Positions 19,137-33,003 are shown, numbered from the stretch's first letter. The stretch: 64,000 nucleotides of DNA from Pseudoxanthomonas suwonensis (GCA_030535605.1 JAUNRQ010000001.1:25797-89796), one strand, 5' to 3'. The notes: generated by a model from the sequence alone, not told the origin. Numbers and translations: made by a program.

Positions 19137-20452
19137 CCATCACCTCTCCGAAAAGCTGGATCGCCGGCAGCAGCGGGCCCCTGACGGGTGAACTGACGGT
19201 ACCCGGCGACAAGTCGATCTCGCATCGCGCGATCATGCTGGCCGCACTCGCCGATGGCAGCAGCCGCATCAAGGGCTTCCTGGAAGGAGAGGACACGCGT
19301 GCCACGGCCGCGATATTTCGCCAGTTGGGTGTGCGCATCGAGGGGCCGCGACCAGGTGTGCGCATCGTCCATGGCGTGGGCATCGATGGTCTTCGGGTAC
19401 CGGATGCGCCGCTGAATTGCGGCAATTCCGGTACTGCCATGCGGTTGCTCACGGGCCTGCTGGCCGGGCAACGCATCGATTGCATGCTGGCCGGCGACGC
19501 TTCGTTGACGCGACGACCGATGCGACGCGTGGTCGAACCATTGGCACGCATGGGCGCGCGGATCGATACCGGCAGCGACGGCGTGCCACCCCTGCGGATC
19601 CATGCCGTGCCGAGCTTGCAGGGCATCGACTTCACTCCGCCCATGGCCAGTGCCCAGGTCAAATCCGCGGTGCTGCTTGCCGGCCTGCGGGCACGGGGAA
19701 CCACCTGCGTGCACGAGCCCCAGCCGACCCGCGACTACACCGAACGCATGCTGGCCGCCTTCGGTTGGCCGATCGACTTTGCGCCGGGACATGCCAGGCT
19801 CGACGGCGGCCATCGCTTGCGCGCTACCGATGTGGATGTGCCTGCCGACTTCTCATCGGCCGCATTCTTCATCGTCGCCGCCACCCTGGTTCCGGGTTCG
19901 TCACTGCTGCTGCGGCGGGTCGGCATCAACTCGCGCCGCGTCGGCCTGCTCCATGTCCTTCGGCAGATGGGTGCCGACATCGAGGAGCAAGCTGTCAGGG
20001 TGCAGGGGGGCGAGCCGGTTGCGGACCTGCGGGTGCGGCATGCGCAGCTGCGCGGCATCGATGTGCCGCACGCACACATCGCCGACATGATCGACGAGTT
20101 TCCCGCGTTCTTCGTGGCCGCGGCCTGTGCCGAAGGGAGTACCGTGCTGACCGGCGCAGCGGAGTTGCGCGTCAAGGAATCCGATCGCATCGCGGCCATG
20201 GCGACCGGGTTGCGCGCTCTGGGTGTGGCGGTGGAGGAATCGCCGGACGGGGCATGCATCCATCCTTCGCCGCTGCAGGGTGGGCGCATCGACAGCCTTG
20301 GCGATCATCGCATTGCCATGGCGTTTGCCGTCGCCGCCCAGTGCGCCAATGGCGCGGTGCGGATCGATGACGTGGACAATGTCGCAACCTCGTTCCCGGG
20401 TTTCGCCGAACTGGCCGCCTCCACCGGAATGCAGTTGCGCCGACTGGGCTGA
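19133..20452 (+). CDS. aroA: 3-phosphoshikimate 1-carboxyvinyltransferase (EPSP synthase)
   Basis: AroA joins shikimate 3-phosphate and phosphoenolpyruvate to give EPSP, the sixth step of the shikimate pathway. The 439-residue protein has the expected motifs: GDKSISHRAIMLAALADG near the start, LNCGNSGTAMRLL for the PEP-binding loop (Gly retained), and KESDRI late in the second domain. It starts at the ATG overlapping hisC. In many pseudomonads tyrA lies between hisC2 and aroA, often fused to aroA; here it is missing. The operon appears to end at the hairpin two bases after the stop. Confidence 0.96.
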   Translation: MTITSPKSWIAGSSGPLTGELTVPGDKSISHRAIMLAALADGSSRIKGFLEGEDTRATAAIFRQLGVRIEGPRPGVRIVHGVGIDGLRVPDAPLNCGNSGTAMRLLTGLLAGQRIDCMLAGDASLTRRPMRRVVEPLARMGARIDTGSDGVPPLRIHAVPSLQGIDFTPPMASAQVKSAVLLAGLRARGTTCVHEPQPTRDYTERMLAAFGWPIDFAPGHARLDGGHRLRATDVDVPADFSSAAFFIVAATLVPGSSLLLRRVGINSRRVGLLHVLRQMGADIEEQAVRVQGGEPVADLRVRHAQLRGIDVPHAHIADMIDEFPAFFVAAACAEGSTVLTGAAELRVKESDRIAAMATGLRALGVAVEESPDGACIHPSPLQGGRIDSLGDHRIAMAFAVAAQCANGAVRIDDVDNVATSFPGFAELAASTGMQLRRLG

Positions 20453-20453
20453 A

Positions 20454-20484
20454 GCGCGCTGCTTTCGACGTGAAAGCAGCGCGC
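20454..20484 (+). terminator. Hairpin terminator after aroA
   Basis: A perfect 13-bp stem, GCGCGCTGCTTTC / GAAAGCAGCGCGC, with a five-base loop begins two bases after the aroA stop codon. There is no T run (the next bases are AAACGG), so termination may need help or the hairpin may mainly protect the 3' end. It separates this operon from two leftward genes. Confidence 0.8.
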
Positions 20485-20545
20485 AAACGGCCACATCGCT
20501 GCGGCCGCTCGCTTGGAAAGGGCGGAGCGAATCCGGGGTATCGGC

Positions 20546-20743
20546 TCAGTTGCTCTCGGACGGAGGCGGTGCCGGCTGGCCGTCGCCGATGTTGATCTCG
20601 ACGTCGCCGCCACCGTTGTCAGGCGCCGTGGCACCGTCGCGCTGGAACACGAGGAAATACAGGCCGAGGACCAGGATCACCAGCACCACGAGGATCGCCA
20701 GGATGCCGCCTTTTCCGCCGGAACCGGATGGTTGATGGGACAT
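20546..20743 (-). CDS. Small single-span membrane protein, unknown
   Basis: This is a 65-residue protein with one transmembrane helix (about residues 14-32, ILAILVVLVILVLGLYFLVF) after a short Ser/Gly-rich N-terminus. An acidic, Pro-rich tail follows. No family is recognised. The start at 20743 is supported by AAGGAG at ideal spacing. It follows the TonB-domain gene (gap 83 bases), which has an almost identical ribosome-binding sequence, AAGGAGTC plus a short spacer. Co-expression is likely. Confidence 0.7.
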   Translation of the reverse strand: MSHQPSGSGGKGGILAILVVLVILVLGLYFLVFQRDGATAPDNGGGDVEINIGDGQPAPPPSESN

Positions 20744-20775
20744 GCTGCTGACTCCTTGCGTCATCGGTGGATTGA

Positions 20776-23213
<2,438 letters not shown>

Positions 23214-23216
23214 CCC

Positions 23217-23516
23217 ATGTGGTATGCCATCGAAGGCCATGACGGCGACAACGTGCTGCACAAGCGCCTGGACGCCCGTGCCGAACACTTGGCGCGGCTG
23301 ATGCAACTGCGTGACGCCGGGCGGCTGCTGCTGGCAGGGCCTTGCCCGGCGATCGACGCCGAAGATCCCGGCCCGGCCGGCTTTTCCGGCAGCATCGTGA
23401 TTGCCGAATTCGACTCGCTGGAGGATGCCCGCCAGTGGGCGAACGCCGATCCCTATCTTGCCGCCGGCGTCTACGCGCGCCTCGACGTGCGTCCTTTCAA
23501 GCCGGTGCTGCCATGA
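23217..23516 (+). CDS. YciI family protein
   Basis: A 99-residue single-domain protein of the YciI/dimeric ferredoxin-like fold. Recognisable parts are [31 protein letters not shown] and the closing [21 protein letters not shown] stretch. The N-terminal His of the family is present. The biochemical role is poorly defined. It starts three bases after the preceding stop and overlaps the BolA-like gene by four bases. Confidence 0.88.
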   Translation: MWYAIEGHDGDNVLHKRLDARAEHLARLMQLRDAGRLLLAGPCPAIDAEDPGPAGFSGSIVIAEFDSLEDARQWANADPYLAAGVYARLDVRPFKPVLP

Positions 23517-23824
23517 CCACCCCCACCGGTTACACCGAAGCGGACATCCCGCGCCTGAACCCGCAGCGCATCCAGCGCATGCGCCGGCTGCTGGAGGAGG
23601 CGTTCGCCCCGGACCGGCTGGAGATCAGCGACGACAGCCACAAACATGCCGGCCACGGTGGCGGTGCCCACGGTCACGGCCATTTCTCCGTGCACATCGT
23701 CAGCCCCGCGTTCGCGGGAATGGCGCCGCTGGCACGGCACCGTGCCATCTACGCCGCGCTGGGGCGGATGATGGAAGACGACATCCATGCGCTGGCGATC
23801 CGCGCCGAAGCCCCGCAAGCCTGA
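23513..23824 (+). CDS. BolA family protein with His-rich loop
   Basis: This 103-residue BolA-like protein has an [13 protein letters not shown] helix and an [20 protein letters not shown] core. BolA proteins pair with monothiol glutaredoxins to bind Fe-S clusters, using a histidine in a loop near the [10 protein letters not shown] region. Here that loop is expanded and unusually rich in histidine (H43, H45, H48, H53, H55, H57, then H61), which could alter metal binding. The yciI-bolA pairing is common in gammaproteobacteria. It is the last gene of the serS unit. Confidence 0.9.
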   Translation: MTTPTGYTEADIPRLNPQRIQRMRRLLEEAFAPDRLEISDDSHKHAGHGGGAHGHGHFSVHIVSPAFAGMAPLARHRAIYAALGRMMEDDIHALAIRAEAPQA

Positions 23825-23974
23825 AACCGGTAACGCGGACGCGCGTTCGGCGGTCGGTATACTGCCCGGTCACGCCCGAAACCATCGCCTTGCCTGATAT
23901 TGAAAATCAAAGGCTTGCGTTGGTAATTAAAACCCAATTGTCACCCGGATGCGTCCGCGTGCCACGAGTGCTCC

Positions 23975-26900
23975 ATGCGCCTGTCCACCATCAAGCTCGC
24001 CGGTTTCAAGTCCTTCGTCGATCCGACCACCCTGCATCTGCCGACCAACATGACCGGCGTGGTGGGCCCGAACGGGTGTGGCAAGTCCAACATCATCGAC
24101 GCGGTGCGCTGGGTGATGGGCGAGTCTTCGGCCAGCCGCCTGCGCGGTGACTCGCTGACCGACGTGATCTTCTCCGGCTCCTCGGCGCGCAAGCCGGTGT
24201 CGCAGGCGATGGTCGAGCTGATCTTCGACAATTCCGACCGCACCATCACCGGTGAATACGGCGCGTTCGACGAGATTTCGGTCAAGCGCACGGTCAGTCG
24301 CGACGGCCAGAGCAACTACTACCTCAATGGCGCCAAGTGCCGGCGCCGCGACATCACCGACCTGTTCCTCGGCACCGGCCTGGGCCCCCGCAGTTACTCG
24401 ATCATCGAGCAGGGGATGATCTCGCAGATCATCGAGGCCAAGCCGGAGGACCTGCGGGTGTATCTGGAAGAGGCCGCCGGCATCTCCAAGTACAAGGAGC
24501 GCCGGCGTGAAACCGAGAACCGCATCCGCCACACGCGCGAAAACCTCGACCGGCTCAACGACCTGAGAGAAGAGGTCGGCAAGCAACTGGCGCACCTGGC
24601 GCGGCAGGCGCGCCAGGCCGAGCAGTACACGGCGCTGGCCGAGGAGCGCAAGGTCAAGGACGCGCAGTGGAAGGCCCTGGAATTCCGCGTGCTCGACGTG
24701 CAGTTGGGCGGCCACCGCGACGCGCTGGCACAGGCCGAGACCCGGCTGGAGCAACTGATCGCCGAGCAGCGCCATGCCGAGCGTGAACTGGAGACGGGGC
24801 GCATCCGCCGCGACGAGGCCGCCGACGCCCTGTCGAAGGCGCAGGCCGAGGTCTACGACGTCGGCAGCACCCTGGCCCGGGTGGAACAGCAGATCGCCCA
24901 CCAGAAGGAACTCGGCCAGCGCCTGCAGCGCGCCCGCGACGAGGCCCGGACCGCGCTGAGCGAACTGGGCGAGCACATCAGCGGCGACCAGCAGCGGCTG
25001 GAAGTCCTGCAGTCGGAGATCGCCGAGGCCGAGCCGGAGCTGGAGCTTTTGCAGGAAAGCGACGCCGAGAAGCAGGAGGCGCTGCGCGAGGCCGAAGCCC
25101 GGCTGGCCGACTGGCAACAGCGCTGGGATGGCCACAGTCGCGAACAGGCCGAAGCCGCCCGCGCCGCGGAAGTCGAGCGCACCCGGGTCGATTATCTCGA
25201 CCGTCAGTCGCTGGAAGCCGACCGCCGTCGTGAAGCACTTGCCGGCGAGCACGCCGGCTTCGACCTCGACAGCCTCAGTGCGGCGTTCGAGCAGCTCACG
25301 CTGGAACACGACACCCGCAAGGCCGCACTGGACGGGCTCGGCGAGGAAGTGGAAACGCGCAAGCAGGCCGTGCTGCAGCTGCAGGACGCCTCGCGCGCCC
25401 TGCAGAACGAACTGTCCGAGCTGCGCAAGCAGGCGCAGGCGGCTCGTGGCCGGTTGTCGTCTCTGGAAACGTTGCAGCATGCGGCCCTGGGCCAGGAGCA
25501 GGGAGCCGCAGTGGCATGGCTGCGCGGGCGTGGCCTGGACAGTGCCGCCCGCGTCGGCGAGAAGCTGCAGGTCGAGTCCGGATGGGAAGCCGCGGTGGAA
25601 AGCGCGCTGGGACAGATGATCGAAGGCGTGCTGGTGGACGCACCGGAGTCGCTGGTGCATGCGCTGGCCGAACTCGGCGAGGGACGTCTGGCGCTGGTGT
25701 CGACCGAGGCATCGGAGCAAGCCGTCGCGCCGACGTCGCTGGCCGCGAAGGTCCGTGGCCCTGCTGCCATCCGGCGCCTGCTGGCGCGCCTGCACGTGGC
25801 CGAATCGCTTGACGAGGCGCGCACACTGATGACCGGCTTGCCGGCTGGCGACTCGGTCATCACCCGCAATGGCGAGCGCCTCGGCAACGGCTGGGTGCGG
25901 GTGTTGCGCTCGGGTGCGGCCAAGCAAGGCGCGTTGCTGCGTGAAAAGGAGATCCAGCAGCTGCGCGCCGGCATCGAAGGCTTCCAGCAACGTGACCACG
26001 AACTGGAGGCGAAACTGGCCGAGACCCGCGACGCCGCGCTGGCGGCCGACCAGCAACGCGAGGAAGCGCAACGCAGCCTGTACCTGGCGCACCGCGCGGT
26101 GTCGGAATTGGCGGGGCAGCTGCACGGCCAGCAGGGCCGGCTGGAGTCGGCCCGCGGCCGGATCGAGAAGATCCAGGCCGAACAGGCGCAACTTGCCGAG
26201 ACCCTCGACACCAGTCGCGAGCAGGCGCGGGAGGCGCGTTCGCGGCTGGAGGATGCGGTCGAGCGCATGGCCGTGCTCGAAGAAGCCCGCACCGGCCTGG
26301 ACGAGCAGCGTCGCGGCCTCGGTGACGCCCGGGAAGCGGCCCGAACCGCGGCGCGCGAGTCACGTGATCGCGCCCATGCGCTGGCACTGCGCCTGGAGTC
26401 GCAGCGTGCCCAGGTCGCCTCCCTCGGCCAGTCATTGCAACGCATGGGTGGCCAGCGCGGCCAATTGGACACGCGTCTGAACGAACTGTCGGCGCAACTG
26501 GCCGATGGCGATTCGCCGGTCACCGCGCTGGAGGACGAACGCCAGGCAGCGCTGGCGCGCCGCGTGGACGTGGACAAGGCGCTGGCCGATGCCCGCAGCC
26601 TGCTGGATGGCGTCGATGCGGAATTGCGAAACCACGAACTGACCCGCCAGCAGCGCGACGGCCAGGCCGTTGCCCAGCGTGAAGCCATTTCCCAGCGCCG
26701 GCTCGACCAGCAGGCGTTGCTGATACGCGCCGAACAGCTGCGCGCGGCGGTGAGCGAGGGGGGATTCGTCCTCGACGAGGTGCTCGACGCGCTGGATGAC
26801 TCGGCCGAGGCCCCTGCCTGGGAAAAGGCCGTTGTCGATCTGGACGCGAAGATGCGTCGACTGGAGCCGGTCAACCTCGCCGCCATTGCCGAACATGCCG

Positions 26901-27478
26901 AGGCGGCGCAGCGCAAGGACTACCTGGACGCTCAGGACGCTGACCTCAATGCGGCGCTGGAGACGCTGGAAGACGCGATCAAGAAGATCGACCGCGAGAC
27001 CCGCGGCCGTTTCCGCGACACCTTCGATCGGGTCAATGCCGGCGTGCAGGAGCTCTACCCGCGGCTGTTCGGCGGTGGCCATGCCTATCTGGAACTGACC
27101 GGCGAGGATCTGCTGGATACCGGCGTGGCGATCATGGCGCGGCCACCGGGCAAGCGCGTGTCCAGCATTTCGCTGCTGTCCGGTGGCGAGAAGGCCATGA
27201 CCGCGGTGGCGCTGGTGTTCGCCATCTTCCAGCTGAACCCGGCCCCGTTCTGCTTGCTGGACGAAGTCGACGCCCCGCTGGACGAAGCCAACGTCGGTCG
27301 CTTCACCGCGATGGTCAGCGAGATGAGCCAGGCCGTGCAGTTCCTGTTCGTCACCCACAACAAGGCGACGATGGAAGCAGCCAGCCAGCTGTCCGGCGTG
27401 ACCATGCGCGAGCCTGGCGTCAGCCGCCTGGTGTCGGTGGACCTTGCCGAGGCCGCACGGCTGGCCGGCGCCGCCTGA
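23975..27478 (+). CDS. smc: Chromosome segregation protein SMC
   Basis: SMC forms the ring-shaped ATPase that compacts and segregates the chromosome. The 1167 residues show the full plan. The N-terminal head has Walker A GPNGCGKSN (about 30-40), and two long coiled coils flank a hinge at about 500-660. The C-terminal head carries signature LLSGGEKAM and Walker B FCLLDEVDAPLDE. ATG 23975 gives the conserved start MRLSTIKLAGFKSFVDPT. scpA and scpB are not in the window. An AT-rich stretch upstream (about 23890-23940) and a TATACT box at 23859-23864 may form its promoter. It is followed by zipA. Confidence 0.97.
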   Translation: MRLSTIKLAGFKSFVDPTTLHLPTNMTGVVGPNGCGKSNIIDAVRWVMGESSASRLRGDSLTDVIFSGSSARKPVSQAMVELIFDNSDRTITGEYGAFDEISVKRTVSRDGQSNYYLNGAKCRRRDITDLFLGTGLGPRSYSIIEQGMISQIIEAKPEDLRVYLEEAAGISKYKERRRETENRIRHTRENLDRLNDLREEVGKQLAHLARQARQAEQYTALAEERKVKDAQWKALEFRVLDVQLGGHRDALAQAETRLEQLIAEQRHAERELETGRIRRDEAADALSKAQAEVYDVGSTLARVEQQIAHQKELGQRLQRARDEARTALSELGEHISGDQQRLEVLQSEIAEAEPELELLQESDAEKQEALREAEARLADWQQRWDGHSREQAEAARAAEVERTRVDYLDRQSLEADRRREALAGEHAGFDLDSLSAAFEQLTLEHDTRKAALDGLGEEVETRKQAVLQLQDASRALQNELSELRKQAQAARGRLSSLETLQHAALGQEQGAAVAWLRGRGLDSAARVGEKLQVESGWEAAVESALGQMIEGVLVDAPESLVHALAELGEGRLALVSTEASEQAVAPTSLAAKVRGPAAIRRLLARLHVAESLDEARTLMTGLPAGDSVITRNGERLGNGWVRVLRSGAAKQGALLREKEIQQLRAGIEGFQQRDHELEAKLAETRDAALAADQQREEAQRSLYLAHRAVSELAGQLHGQQGRLESARGRIEKIQAEQAQLAETLDTSREQAREARSRLEDAVERMAVLEEARTGLDEQRRGLGDAREAARTAARESRDRAHALALRLESQRAQVASLGQSLQRMGGQRGQLDTRLNELSAQLADGDSPVTALEDERQAALARRVDVDKALADARSLLDGVDAELRNHELTRQQRDGQAVAQREAISQRRLDQQALLIRAEQLRAAVSEGGFVLDEVLDALDDSAEAPAWEKAVVDLDAKMRRLEPVNLAAIAEHAEAAQRKDYLDAQDADLNAALETLEDAIKKIDRETRGRFRDTFDRVNAGVQELYPRLFGGGHAYLELTGEDLLDTGVAIMARPPGKRVSSISLLSGGEKAMTAVALVFAIFQLNPAPFCLLDEVDAPLDEANVGRFTAMVSEMSQAVQFLFVTHNKATMEAASQLSGVTMREPGVSRLVSVDLAEAARLAGAA

Positions 27479-27610
27479 GTCCGTCGCCGCTCGCCCGGGT
27501 CGCGATCGCGATCGGGAAAAGCCGCGTGAAACGACGCGTCATCGGCCGTGGTGTCGCGGCGCGCCGCATGTCCCGGAATTGCCGCGCAACACGGCTCCAC
27601 GCCACTCCCA

Positions 27611-27616
27611 TACAAT
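27611..27616 (+). promoter_or_regulatory. Possible -10 box of zipA
   Basis: TACAAT lies 39 bases before the GTG start of zipA, in the 177-base gap after smc. No clear -35 is seen. zipA could also be read through from smc. Confidence 0.35.
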
Positions 27617-27655
27617 CGGACGCTGCGCCATTGCCTTCCCCCGAGGTTCTGCCAC

Positions 27656-28378
27656 GTGTCCGACACCCTGTTGCTACGCTTGGGCATCCTGATTGCCGGT
27701 GCCCTGTTGATGCTCGCGATCTACGTCTTCGGACGCCCGCGCAAGGGGGCGCAGGGTCGCAAGCGCGAGGCAGCCGGGCGCAAGGGCACGCGCGACGGGC
27801 GCCAGGAGCCGAGCCTGGGTGAGGAGATCGAACGCGATCTGGTCGCCGAGGACGTCGTGCAGGGCGAGATCGAACTGCAGGACAGCGGGCAGCCGGCGAG
27901 TGAACTGGGCAAGCGGGTCAGCGACGACTACGACAAGATCATCACGCTGTATGTGGCCGCGCGCGCCGGGCAAATCCTGCACGGCCCGGACATCGTCGTG
28001 GCGGCGGAAAAGGCAGGCCTGACCTGGGGCTACATGCAGGTGTTCCATCGCCTGCTCGAGGGCCATCCGCAGAAGGGGCCGGTGTTTTCGGTCGCCAACG
28101 TGGTCAAGCCGGGAAGTTTCGACATGGCCAACGTGCAGGATGTGCAGACTCCTGCCATCGCCTTCTTCCTGACGCTGCCGGCACCGGTCGGCGCACTGGA
28201 TGCCTGGGAGATGATGGAGCCGGCGGCACAGCGGATGAGCGAACTGCTGGATGGGGTGCTGCTGGATGAATCGCGCAACGCCCTGAGCCGCCAGCGGATC
28301 CAGATGATCCGCGAGGAAATGCGTGCCTGGGACCGGCAGAACGATGCCCCGCCACTGACCCGTACCAATCGCTGGTGA
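27656..28378 (+). CDS. zipA: Cell division protein ZipA
   Basis: ZipA tethers FtsZ to the inner membrane at the division site. The 240-residue protein starts at GTG 27656 (VSDTLLLRLGI) and has an N-terminal membrane helix. A basic then acidic linker follows, and then the FtsZ-binding ZipA C domain (about 100-235: KIITLYVAARAGQILHG, GYMQVFHRL, FSVANVVKPGSFDM). It is shorter than E. coli ZipA because the Pro/Gln linker is reduced. The smc-zipA-ligA order is common in gammaproteobacteria. Confidence 0.94.
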   Translation: MSDTLLLRLGILIAGALLMLAIYVFGRPRKGAQGRKREAAGRKGTRDGRQEPSLGEEIERDLVAEDVVQGEIELQDSGQPASELGKRVSDDYDKIITLYVAARAGQILHGPDIVVAAEKAGLTWGYMQVFHRLLEGHPQKGPVFSVANVVKPGSFDMANVQDVQTPAIAFFLTLPAPVGALDAWEMMEPAAQRMSELLDGVLLDESRNALSRQRIQMIREEMRAWDRQNDAPPLTRTNRW

Positions 28379-28393
28379 ATCGGAGGACAGAAC

Positions 28394-28774
28394 ATGAAAC
28401 GGCTTGAAAACGTGTTGGGTGTCGTGGGTGGCCTTGCTGCAATGGCCGGCTGCCTGATTCCGGTGGCGTCGCGCGGGACCACCAGCTTGGGCGTGGGCGA
28501 GGGCGGCGGCATCGCCGTGCTGCTGTACGTGTTCGCAGGTGCCGGTTTGCTGGTGTCATTGCTGGCTCTGTTCGGGCGCATGCGTCGCGAGGAGTGGGTG
28601 CAGATTGCTGCCGGCGTGCTTGGCTTGCTGGTCACATGGCTGGTCCACCGCAATCTGCAGGGCGCACCCATCGCCTTCGGCATGCACCTGCTGTATTGGG
28701 GTTTTGCCATGTTGCTGGCCGAAGGCCTGATCCACTTCGACGACCGCCGCGTGGCGCTGCCGCCGAGCGAATGA
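28394..28774 (+). CDS. Four-helix membrane protein, unknown
   Basis: The 126-residue protein follows zipA after 15 bases with a clear GGAGGA ribosome site. It has about four hydrophobic segments: about 8-25, 40-60, 70-86 and 93-110. No family was recognised. Its place between zipA and ligA suggests co-transcription with zipA, but the sequence gives no evidence for a division role. Confidence 0.72.
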   Translation: MKRLENVLGVVGGLAAMAGCLIPVASRGTTSLGVGEGGGIAVLLYVFAGAGLLVSLLALFGRMRREEWVQIAAGVLGLLVTWLVHRNLQGAPIAFGMHLLYWGFAMLLAEGLIHFDDRRVALPPSE

Positions 28775-28857
28775 GGCGCCGTCGCGCCGGCGTGCGCGCC
28801 TCCGGGGCACTGCCGGTGTTCCGGAGCCGCGATTGGGGGCCTTGACGCCGGTCCTGA

Positions 28858-31014
<2,157 letters not shown>

Positions 31015-31080
31015 GCGTGCTCACGAGCGCATCGTCCGGTGCCGAGTTGCGCGCATCGGCGGCGCTGCGGCCATGGCCCC

Positions 31081-32049
31081 GTGACCTGGCGACCGACCGC
31101 CACGCCCGCGGCGCTGCGCCTGCGTGCCCGATTGAATGCACTGTTTCGCGCGTTCTTCGCCGAACGTGGCGTGCTGGAGGTGGAAACCCCGGTGCTGTCG
31201 CGGCATGGCAACACCGAGCCGAACATCGCCTCGTTCTCGTTGCAGTTCTCAGGCCGTACCGATGGCGCGCCGCGCACGCGCTGGTTGCGCACGTCGCCGG
31301 AATTCGCGCTCAAGCGCATGCTGGCTGCCGGCGTTGGTGACTGCTACGAATTGGGGCGCGTGTTCCGTGACGGCGAAGCCGGCATCCGCCACAACCCGGA
31401 ATTCACCATGCTCGAGTGGTACCGGCTGGGCTGGGACCATCTGCGTCTGCTGGACGAGACCGTGGACCTGCTGCAGGCGGCGTTGCAGTTGGTCGGCCGC
31501 AGTGCGCGGGCGCAGACGGTCACGTTCCGCGAGCTGTACCGGCAGCGACTGGGTGTGGACCCGTTCGCGTCGCCCATTGAAGCCCTTCGCGAGGCGCTGG
31601 GCGAGCTCACCATCGACCCGGAAGGCCTGGGCCGTGACGACTGGCTGGACCTGCTGATGACGCACCGGTTGCAGCCGGCATTTGCCCCGGACATGCTGCT
31701 GGCGGTGATCGATTGGCCTGCCAGCCAAGCGGCGTTGGCGCGCGTGCGGGCGGATGAGCCTCCGGTCGCGGAACGCTTCGAGGTCTACCTGGGGCCGCTG
31801 GAACTGGCCAACGGTTATCACGAGCTTTCCGATGCCGGCGAGCAGTCCGCGCGTTTCGAACGCGACGTTCGCGTGCGCCAGCAGCGGGGTGCGCCCGCCA
31901 TCCCGGTCGATCAGCCATTGCTGCACGCGCTCGCCCATGGCCTGCCGCACAGTGCCGGCGTGGCCCTGGGCGTCGATCGCCTGCTGATGGCATTGCTGGA
32001 CACCGAGCGGATCGCCGACGTGCTGGCATTCGATTTCGCCAGCGCCTGA
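31081..32049 (+). CDS. epmA: EF-P--(R)-beta-lysine ligase EpmA
   Basis: EpmA attaches beta-lysine to a conserved lysine of elongation factor P, which rescues ribosomes stalled at proline runs. The 322-residue protein is a lysyl-tRNA-synthetase catalytic core without the anticodon-binding domain. Motifs include RTSPEFALKRMLAAG, GRVFRDGE, NPEFTMLEWYR and a C-terminal GVALGVDRLLMALL. It starts at GTG 31081 (VTWRPTATPAAL); the open frame runs further upstream but without family similarity. epmB and efp are not in the window. Confidence 0.94.
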   Translation: MTWRPTATPAALRLRARLNALFRAFFAERGVLEVETPVLSRHGNTEPNIASFSLQFSGRTDGAPRTRWLRTSPEFALKRMLAAGVGDCYELGRVFRDGEAGIRHNPEFTMLEWYRLGWDHLRLLDETVDLLQAALQLVGRSARAQTVTFRELYRQRLGVDPFASPIEALREALGELTIDPEGLGRDDWLDLLMTHRLQPAFAPDMLLAVIDWPASQAALARVRADEPPVAERFEVYLGPLELANGYHELSDAGEQSARFERDVRVRQQRGAPAIPVDQPLLHALAHGLPHSAGVALGVDRLLMALLDTERIADVLAFDFASA

Positions 32050-32168
32050 AAGCGGTTCGGCGCCACGTCCCGAACTGAACGGAACTCTCGCCTGCGCGCG
32101 GATCTTGGCCGCTTGTTCAGCCACGGAACGTAGATTCATGGACAGGCGCGCGTGAACAGGAGGCGAGG

Positions 32169-32954
32169 ATGCGGGGGATGGTCGACAAGCTGTTGGGCGT
32201 GGGAATGATGGCCGGGCTGCTGGTGGCTGGTGATGCAGCGGCGCAGACGCATCTGCAACCGGCGCACGGTGGCCATCCGGGGCAGTGGGTCACCTGCGAA
32301 TCCAGGGATGGGCGCTACCGGCATTGTGCGATGGACACTCGTGGAGGCGTGCAAATGGCACGCCAACTGTCCCGTGCGCAGTGTTTCGAGGGCCGCAACT
32401 GGGGCGTTGACCGCCATGGGGTCTGGGTTGACCAGGGCTGTCGCGCGCAATTCGCCAGCGGTGGCGGCGGATATCGCGGCGGTGCAGTGGCGTGGCCGGG
32501 CGATCAGGGCGGGCATTTGCGTTGCGAGTCCATCAACGGCCGTTACCGCCAGTGCCCGGTCGATACCCGTCGCGGGGTTCAGCTGGTGCGGCAGGTGTCC
32601 AGTGCCCCCTGCATCGAAGGCCGCAGCTGGGGCAGCAACCGCGCCGGGGTCTGGGTCAACAACGGCTGTCGCGCCGAGTTCGTCGTCGGGCAGGGCCCGC
32701 GACGGGGTCCGGTCCAGCGCGTCGGACAGTACCGTGGTGGCTCTGGCTACGGCGACGTTGCCCGGCAACCGCAGCACTTGCACTGCGCCTCCGACGGTGG
32801 TCGGCAACGGCGTTGTGCAACGTTCGTCCGTGGTGGCGTGACCTTGCAGCGCCAGGTGTCGCGAGCTGCCTGCATCGAAGGGCGGACCTGGGGCTGGACG
32901 ACCCATGGAATCTGGGTCAACAGCGGTTGCCGGGCGGATTTCCTCGTGTACTGA
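32169..32954 (+). CDS. Secreted DUF3011 protein with three repeats
   Basis: This 261-residue exported protein has a signal peptide ending near AAAQ26 and three DUF3011 repeats at about 40-96, 115-171 and 205-261. Each repeat carries four cysteines in the same order (in the first: C43, C53, C72, C90), with a terminal GC-R-A-x-F motif. The regular cysteines suggest one or two disulfides per repeat in the periplasm or outside the cell. The start is well supported by AGGAGG before ATG 32169. DUF3011 proteins are frequent in xanthomonads and their function is unknown. Confidence 0.85.
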   Translation: MRGMVDKLLGVGMMAGLLVAGDAAAQTHLQPAHGGHPGQWVTCESRDGRYRHCAMDTRGGVQMARQLSRAQCFEGRNWGVDRHGVWVDQGCRAQFASGGGGYRGGAVAWPGDQGGHLRCESINGRYRQCPVDTRRGVQLVRQVSSAPCIEGRSWGSNRAGVWVNNGCRAEFVVGQGPRRGPVQRVGQYRGGSGYGDVARQPQHLHCASDGGRQRRCATFVRGGVTLQRQVSRAACIEGRTWGWTTHGIWVNSGCRADFLVY

Positions 32955-32991
32955 CGCGGGGTGCATGGTGATCGCCCACGTCGCGGGCGCG

Positions 32992-33003
32992 TAAAATCGG
33001 CGA
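32992..33003 (+). promoter_or_regulatory. Probable leaderless promoter of mtnA
   Basis: TAAAAT (32992-32997) is followed by six bases, CGGCGA, and then the mtnA ATG at 33004. The stretch AATCGGCGRATG is shared with the slyX start. No ribosome-binding site is present, so a leaderless transcript is likely. Confidence 0.5.

Noticed and set aside
27479-27655. Alternating GATCGC palindromes between smc and zipA
   Set aside because: Short CG/GATC palindromes are expected by chance in DNA of this composition, and only one cluster is seen.
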